Of a DNA stretch of 64,000 nucleotides, positions 57,952-64,000 are shown one piece after another. The stretch spans positions 85,826,862-85,890,861 of the forward strand of contig CM035166.1 in NCBI GenBank assembly GCA_020205615.1, read 5' to 3'. The notes below the pieces were generated by a model that ran no database searches, was not told where the DNA came from, and was given only the letters and a program-made list of their open reading frames with translations. Numbering within the stretch: position 1 is the stretch's first letter; every line of letters begins with the position of its first letter. The position numbers were made by a program, and so were the translations under genes. Source of the DNA: Panax quinquefolius. Its lineage: Eukaryota; Streptophyta; Magnoliopsida; Apiales; Araliaceae.

Positions 57952-58465
57952 GCTTCACAATTCCTTTTCGTGTAATAAGAGTGTAGCTAGGTCGAGTGTG
58001 GGTAACAAAGTGGAATAGAACGGTGGTCATCATTTAGTAGTTATATTTGGTGAATCAACTAGGGTGAGGCGAACCCAACGTTGGAAGAGTGTTTTACCAC
58101 TATCATACAAGATGTCTAATGACATACAACCTCGTGTCATCATAAGACGTGGTTGTGTTCATCCACTTGCTTTGAGTATATTTACTGAGCACTACCTATA
58201 TGATCTTGGTGTTTGTTTGAAGTATAATTCTCAATTTGAGACGATTGGAGATAATGATAAATCAAGAGAAGACTCACCATTGGGAAGAATATGATAGTAA
58301 TCTTCTCATTTTTCTTTGGGGTCTATTGGGTAAACCAAGAATAATTCTGTGGCCATATGATATCTATCATAACCTAGAAGCATGGCCTCCCATGTACGAA
58401 GGTTTCCTTGAGCACTTCCCAAAGATTCTAATTTCTAAAGCAGCTTTTTGACTATACATTTATGT
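57952..58465 (+). other. Element-specific insert of unknown origin
   Basis: 514 bp that replace the gag-protease relic found in the left-hand element. Base composition is less A+T-biased than its surroundings. Two overlapping frames are open: 58064-58294 (GTG start; contains MSNDIQPRVIIRRG and EHYLYDLGVCLKYN) and 58236-58451 (contains FLWGLLGKPRI and WPYDIYHNLEAWPPMYEG). They would join by a one-base shift near 58250. The residue composition (Trp, Pro, Tyr, Cys) looks protein-like and unlike the low-complexity frames elsewhere in the window. I do not recognise a family. A captured host exon is possible; decayed element coding sequence is the alternative. Confidence 0.5.
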
Positions 58466-59993
58466 AAGGTGTCATTGTGACGTCTTTATCCAAAGTTGGG
58501 ATGAAAGTCACAGTTGGTATTAATGTGACGACTATCCAAATCTTGGACGAGAGTAATGATTTTGAATGATATTTATATCATTAATAAATTTCTTGACGTA
58601 TTCTTGAAGATTTCTAGCCTACCCTAGAGCGTGAAATCGAATTTTGTATTGACCCCAGTACAAAAACCCATTTCTTAAACCCTCAAATATTTCTTCAACT
58701 AAATGAACAGTTTACGTGGTTTATGATGAAAGTCATAATAAAAGCATTGGAATAATGAAAATCATGGGTATTCGTGGTATTAGTAAGTTTTATGATGAGT
58801 TATGTTGGTTAGTATGTAAAAACATGAAAGTTTCTTAGAAATCACAAAGAGTTGAAAATCGATTTTGGTGAAAAACATAACATGAAATTCAATTGACCAT
58901 ATCTCTTATTATATTTTGAATTTTTGAATGTGGTCAAGTCCTAGAGTTATATCTATGAGTTACCTAACTAATCCAAGTGGAATTACTGGAAAAGGTGTTG
59001 TAGATTTTGTGTGGACTGATTTTAGCAAAAGAGGCCAAAGCTGTAAATTTCAAAATGCTACTGCCCAGAAACTTTAAGGGCTGTTTCGGCCACTTAAATT
59101 ATGAGAAAAATTCTGGCCTTTTGGTACATGAAGGTATATGGTATAAAGTATCTCCTGTCCAAAAATGAGCTCATTCTCGACTTAAAATGAGCAAGTTATG
59201 ACTATTTCAATATTTAGGTTTTTTCGATTTAAAACGCTATAACCGGAGTTCTATAACTCCGATGACCATGAAATTTAAACTAGAAGCTCACGTTAACATG
59301 TGTAAGGTCCTGCCAAGATTTGGGAATTTTGGAGTTAAACTTGAGGTAGCTAATTTCTTAAGAAATTAATTAGAAATTAATTTTTGAAAAATAGTAAATG
59401 AATTTTAAAAATTCGAGAAAAATATATTTTCATTATGGGACTATATTATGCTAAATCCCAGAAAAAAAAATATTTTTGGGACTGATTTGGTATTTTCATG
59501 AAAATAGTTTAGTTACTTGAATATATGAGTTAAATATGTTATGTGAAGTAACAAAGTTGAAAATAGGATATTATGGCTAGAGAATCCTATATAGAGTATA
59601 TGCATATTTTTTGAGAGATTTGATAATTGGTGATGATATCTTATGAGTATGGCATTTTGAATGATTAAATGCATTATATGGTAAAGCGTAAACAATTGAG
59701 ATAAATTGTTTATAAATTTAAGAAGTGATTAAAATATTGTTATAATATTAATGTTATTAGATTATGAGATTATTAAGTGATTGATAACATGGGGATATTC
59801 TTGAATCTGGATAAATTATATTATAAATGTTTAATATTTATTCTTTATCTCATTTGATTGATTCTTTATATCATTATCCCTCATGTTTATATTCAGGTTG
59901 AAAGTCAAATATCTGTAGTGTAGTGCATAGATGGACTTGGTATGATTATGACCACGGATTATTCGGTAAGATAATCATAACAGTAATTGAAAA

Positions 59994-60440
59994 CACAATT
60001 ATCTTTGGCCGTAGTGCATGGATAATTTGTGGTCGTGATACTAATGAATACACAATTATCTTCGTCAGAGTAGTGCATGGATAATTTGTGGTCGTGATAC
60101 TAATGAATACACAATTATCTTTGGCCGTAGTGCATGGATAATTTGTGGTCGTGATACTAATGAATACACAATTATCTTTGGCAGTAGTGCATGGATAATT
60201 TGTGGTCGTGATACTAATGAATACACAATTATCTTTGGTCAGTAGTGCATGGATAATTTGTGGTCGTGATCTTAATAAATACACAATTATCTTTGGTCGT
60301 AGTGCATGGATAATTTGTGGTCGTGATACTAATGAATACACAATTATCTTTGGCCGTGGTGCATGGATAATTTGTGGTCGTGATACTAATGAATACACAC
60401 AATTATCTTTGGCCATGGTGCATGGATAATTAGATTATCG
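59994..60440 (+). repeat. Minisatellite, about 8 copies of 56-58 bp
   Basis: Same unit as at 3962-4375, with CACAATTATC in place of CACGATTATC in all copies. The uniform C-to-T type change suggests the array was homogenised in this element after separation from the left one. Confidence 0.85.
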
Positions 60441-60642
60441 TGATACTATTGTCGCTGCGTCTCAGCATTATTGGTTTTACAGTTGTATATCTTTAGCCTA
60501 TAGTGCAAAGATGAATTGTTAATGAATATCTTTGGCCGGATTGCAAAAATGAATTTAATGTTTTCAACGATAAGGGTATTCAAGGTATCCTCACCTCTTT
60601 ATCATATCAGTACGCACCTAATTTCGAGGGCTTAAATTCCAT

Positions 60643-60653
60643 AAGGAGGGAGA
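60643..60653 (+). other. Polypurine tract
   Basis: AAGGAGGGAGA directly before the 3' LTR start TGTGAGACCCC. Confidence 0.75.
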
Positions 60654-60654
60654 T

Positions 60655-63072
60655 TGTGAGACCCCTGATTTTATCAATAAAGATTTAAATTTTGTTGAAA
60701 TAATTTTTTTAATATTATGGTGTGAATTTAAGATAATATTATAGTTGTGGGTAGTATTTATAAATTTTGCAAAAGTATGCAAGTGGTTATATTATATTCG
60801 ATTGGCCTGGGAATATTCGGTTTAGCAGGAATATTCGACAACTACTCAATCATTGGTGGACTCCCATAATGTAATTATTGTTCGGATCGAGAAAACGACA
60901 AAAATATTTTATTGAAATAACGGCGGAAGTTTTACCGTGGTTCGTTGAACTACTCGGTAGTAAAAAAGTACGATGAATACGTGTGGTTGCATAAGAAGCT
61001 TTACCAGTATTGATTATTGATGCTTATGTGAGAAGTCACTCGGTTTGATTCCATTATTGTTGATTAATAATATGAATTATTATAGCGATAATGACGTTTT
61101 GTTTTATTCAGTATTATTAACGTAATAAAATAGAAAACATCTTTTATATAAAATAGAATACTTTATTAAAGTTATTCTATAAATAGAATATATTATATTT
61201 TATTATGCATAGTGTTGCATAGTGTTTTGCATAGTGTTTTGCATAGTATTGAATAGTGTTTTTGCATAGTAAAATATTTTATATAAATAGAATATATTAT
61301 ATTTTATTTAAAAGATTTTTCTTTAAATATGGACCGTCGATTAAAGTAAATCAATCTGGACCGTTCATGGATTAGTTACTTATGCATTCCATTTTCCTAT
61401 AAATAAGCTCATTCCTTCATTATTTTCATTTAATTCATTGAAACTCTAGAGAGAGAAATTATAGAGAGAAGTTATAGAGAGAAAGTTATAGAAAGAAGAA
61501 GAGTATTCTCGCTACTTCACTACTTCTATATTAGGTTCTTTTTTACTAGTAAGGGTGTTATTCTTTCTTCTTGAAGAGAACTTCATTATTCCATTCATTA
61601 TTATTACATTGGAATAACCCGTAAAAGTGGCATACCCTATACATAACTTTGATACGCCAGATACCCTATACTTGGTGAAATCCTTATGTTATTCCATCGC
61701 TTATTATTCATTGGAATAACTTGATCATGTGGTTTACCCTATACTTGGTGACATTCTTCTATTATTCATTTGGAACATCCCGCTCGTGTGTTTTACACCG
61801 CACTGGTTCCGCTTTTTATTATTCTGTTGGAACATCCACGTGCGTGTGTTTTACAGGACCACCGGGTTCCATCTTTATCATTCTGTTGAATATTCTATCT
61901 CGTGTGTTTTACACCGGATCCGGTTCCATCTTTATTATTCATTGGAACATCCCGCTTCGGTGAATTTGAATTTCACACGACCGGTTCCGTTATTATTATT
62001 CTGTTGAATAACTTGTCATGCTAAGGCACCGCATGCATGGTGATTTCTTTTGTTATTCCATTCTTTATTATACCCAATTAGTTAAAACTTTGACTTCTAT
62101 ACTCCATGAAATTAGTAGAATATCCTTGATATTTTGCGTTTCATCCAAAGATCTTTTCATGGAAATATTCTTCCGATCATTCTTGAATTTTACTCTCACG
62201 TAAACAAAGATCACGTCGACAATTTGGACGTTAATAATTCATGGATTAAATAATTCTTGAACTTGTTTTATTGAATTACTATGTCATTGTCATCATCCTC
62301 ATGTTATATTATGTTATTTTGGCTTACGTGCATAGATGAACTTAGTATGATTATGACCGAGGATCATTCGGTATAATCACGACTTGATATAAATGATGTG
62401 ACAAAAGTCCTCGGTGGCTCAGTAATGCGTTGATGGATAGTTTTTGGTATGATTATGACCTGGGGTGATTCGGTATAGTCATGACCATTGATAATTTGAT
62501 GAAAATCCTTGACCGTGGTATGTGGATGATTAGATGTGGTGGTTTATTTATTGTCGAGTCTCAATGATAAAAATTGATGAAAACCTTTTAAAACCTAAAA
62601 GATAGTAGACTTTATTCTCTACTTGACTCTTTTAATGGATTGCTTATTCCACCGCAGATTAAATGGGTTGTCTATTGTATTTTATCGGTTTAACACTTTG
62701 TTGAAGGCTAATGATAATTTATTTCGCATTATCTTAGTCATAATATTTCTTTATTGGGCTAGTTGAGCTCACCCTTTCTTTCACGTTTTCTTCGTGAAAT
62801 GAGAACATAGTTGGGACTAGTCTGGGAGCAGAGTAATGGTCCGAGGATAGCATTAGTAGTCCTCACTATTCGTGAAATAGTGTGATAATAGTTGTAATGA
62901 GGACTCCTTTTGAGTTTGTATAATACCTAGTAGACAATATTTGTATTCAAACTCACGCTTTATGTCAGATTGCATACCTACAGCTTAGGTTAGTAAGTTG
63001 TATTTGAATTTATGTACCATGTAAGTGGCGACCCAAGATGGGTGACGTATACCTAATTTTGGGGGCGTTACA
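60655..63072 (+). repeat. Family B 3' LTR
   Basis: 2418 bp, TGTGAGACCCCTGATTTT to GGGGGCGTTACA. U3 of the GCATAGTGTT type, TATA box at 61398, leader repeats 61580-62010, two inverted repeats (about 62345-62380 and 62448-62482) and the stem-loop near 62850-62905. The acceptor-like site is altered (TTCTTCGTGAAATG near 62790). Confidence 0.88.
61398..61405 (+). promoter_or_regulatory. TATA box, 3' LTR
   Basis: TATAAATA, 743 bp into the LTR, followed by AGCTC with GA lost. Confidence 0.7.
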
Positions 63073-64000
63073 ATTATACTCAATTATTGCTATAGTAATT
63101 GCTGCATAATATCTCTCGTATTATTGATTCAATTATTGTCACAGTATCAATATTTTATATTATTAAATCAATAATTAAGACGACAAAGTTATTCATATTA
63201 TTATTTTTAATATTGACGATGTCTAGAAAGTTCTGTCAAGGAGAGGTTTGGTCACCTAATTGCGCGCCAAAAGGGAGAAATCCTTATCGAAGACCACCCT
63301 CTTTCCTGGGAATGATCTGGTTGTTAAATATTATGAGTTATAATATTAACGATGAATAAGTTTGTGTTGATTAAAGATGAAATTGATATTTTCATTGTTT
63401 TGGGATTATTAGCGTTAGTAGAAATCAACATCTATTCTGATAATAATTTATGTCTGGAGGTTATATTGACCAATCCGGTAATTAATCGGATAAATGAGCA
63501 ATTAATTGCTATTAATTCACATGCTTATAACTATTTGTTCACATTCGTGTACTATTGATTCACATGCATGTACTATTAGGGGAGGTGCTGCAAGATTGAT
63601 AATACTTGCATGACTAATTTAAAAATGGAGGTATAGATGAAAGTACTATACTGTAATTATTTTTTTTACATGTATAGAACTATTGAGTCACATGATTGTA
63701 CTATTGATTCACATGATATACTATTAGGGGAGGTGGTGCAAGTTTGATAATACTTGCAGGACTAAATTAAAAATAAAGGAAATGATGAAGGTATTATAAT
63801 GTAATATTTCAAGCCCCAAAACGTGCAATTATCGAAACTATATTTTCCTCTAAATAGAAGCACATTCTTCCTTCATTCTCACCAATTCACTAAGACTCAC
63901 AAGAGCAATTATAGAGAGAGAAGTTATAGAGAAAAAGAAGAATAGAAGTCTGCTACTTCACTATTTCACTATCCAGTCTTCTTCTGAGGTAAGGGGTATT
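63073..64000 (+). repeat. Array LTR7, right part, without copia passenger
   Basis: Resumes with ATTATACTCAATTATTGC. It contains the U3 double module (63540-63800), a weakened TATA box (CTCTAAATA, 63849-63857) and then the empty insertion site ACTCACAAGAGCAATTATAG (63893-63912) exactly where units 2-6 have the copia solo LTR. The window ends just after the donor-like site GAG-GTAAGG (GT at 63989). Confidence 0.9.

Larger units (their letters stand above)
57790..60654 (+). mobile_element. Family B internal region without gag/pol
   Basis: 2865 bp. The primer site reads TGGTATCGAGC (57792-57802), the family sequence with CA missing. 57804-57951 matches the start of the left-hand internal region; 57952-58465 is unrelated to it; from 58466 the two are homologous again to the end. 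Minisatellite at 59994-60440 and polypurine tract at 60643-60653. Confidence 0.85.
53915..63072 (+). mobile_element. Complete family B gypsy element in LTR7 (TSD ATTAT)
   Basis: 9158 bp: 5' LTR (53915-57789), internal region (57790-60654), 3' LTR (60655-63072). Flanked by ATTAT at 53910-53914 and 63073-63077. Removing the element and one duplication restores the family A sequence CACTCAATTATACTCAATT with a single base change. It has no gag, protease, RT or integrase, so it is non-autonomous. The 5' LTR carries an internal inverted duplication (separate entry). Confidence 0.9.
25972..64000 (+). mobile_element. Tandem array of family A LTR-internal units (LTR1-INT1 ... LTR7)
   Basis: Seven family A LTRs in the same orientation start at 25972, 27353, 31908, 36799, 39877, 47154 and 53519. 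Six internal domains of 313-344 bp each begin with a tRNA-iMet primer site and end at the next LTR. Neighbouring units therefore share LTRs, as expected from unequal homologous recombination between LTRs and not from independent insertions, which would show target duplications. The basic LTR is about 2.5 kb; with its copia passenger it is about 4.2-4.6 kb, more than ten times the internal domain. No protein is encoded. The array runs off the right edge. Confidence 0.88.

Noticed and set aside
58064..58451. Intact host gene in the family B internal region
   Set aside because: Two short frames need a frameshift to join and the longer starts with GTG. Kept only as an unidentified insert.
25972..64000. 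Array as ordinary centromeric satellite
   Set aside because: Each unit has primer site, polypurine position, TATA box and TG...CA LTR ends, so it is a retrotransposon tandem; satellite-like amplification is a later process.

Overview
The window is repeat-rich plant nuclear DNA, most likely from a eudicot; I cannot name the species. Every recognisable gene is a transposable-element gene and all of them are broken. No host gene, rRNA, tRNA or CRISPR locus is supported. The evidence is A+T-rich sequence, plant Ty3/gypsy LTRs that start TGTRAGACCCC and end next to a tRNA-iMet primer-binding site, a Ty1/copia element with two CCHC knuckles, a tRNA-Asp-primed non-autonomous LTR element, and CACTA and hAT fragments.

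Left block (1-9355): a Ty3/gypsy element of family B on the + strand. It has a 5' LTR cut by the window edge (to 1384), an internal region with only gag-knuckle and protease remnants plus a 56-58 bp minisatellite (1385-4799), and a 3' LTR (4800-7660). An inverted, truncated LTR of the same family follows directly (7661-9355).

Middle block (9356-25971): a nested stack. A minus-strand Ty1/copia element (9356-22499, SIRE-like) has gag, protease, integrase, RT, RNase H and an extra downstream ORF. Its 5' LTR is present and its 3' LTR is missing. Its RT gene was split by a 4.7 kb LARD-like element (11792-16537) with a 5-bp target duplication. The copia LTR abuts a CACTA end (22500-22595), which sits in the internal region of a minus-strand gypsy element (LTR 22818-24983). 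A second copia RT relic follows (24984-25835).

Right block (25972-64000): the most notable feature, a head-to-tail array of seven family A LTRs separated by six internal domains of only 313-344 bp. Five LTRs carry the same passenger, a copia solo LTR at the same base with the same GAGCA target duplication; the last LTR shows the empty site. Internal domains 1-5 share a damaged polypurine tract and domain 6 keeps a good one. This points to amplification at the DNA level (unequal recombination or segmental duplication), not serial transposition. Later insertions decorate the array: a family B solo LTR in unit 5 (TSD TGTTA), a hAT-like element in unit 6 (8-bp TSD), and a complete family B element in unit 7 (53915-63072, TSD ATTAT).

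Both gypsy families share a TATA-box promoter, a leader with a conserved AAG-GTAAGG donor-like site, a conserved CAG acceptor-like site about 1 kb downstream, two kinds of conserved inverted repeats, and GCATGCATGG-bearing tandem repeats. None of the elements here could make its own proteins, so any activity would depend on enzymes supplied in trans.
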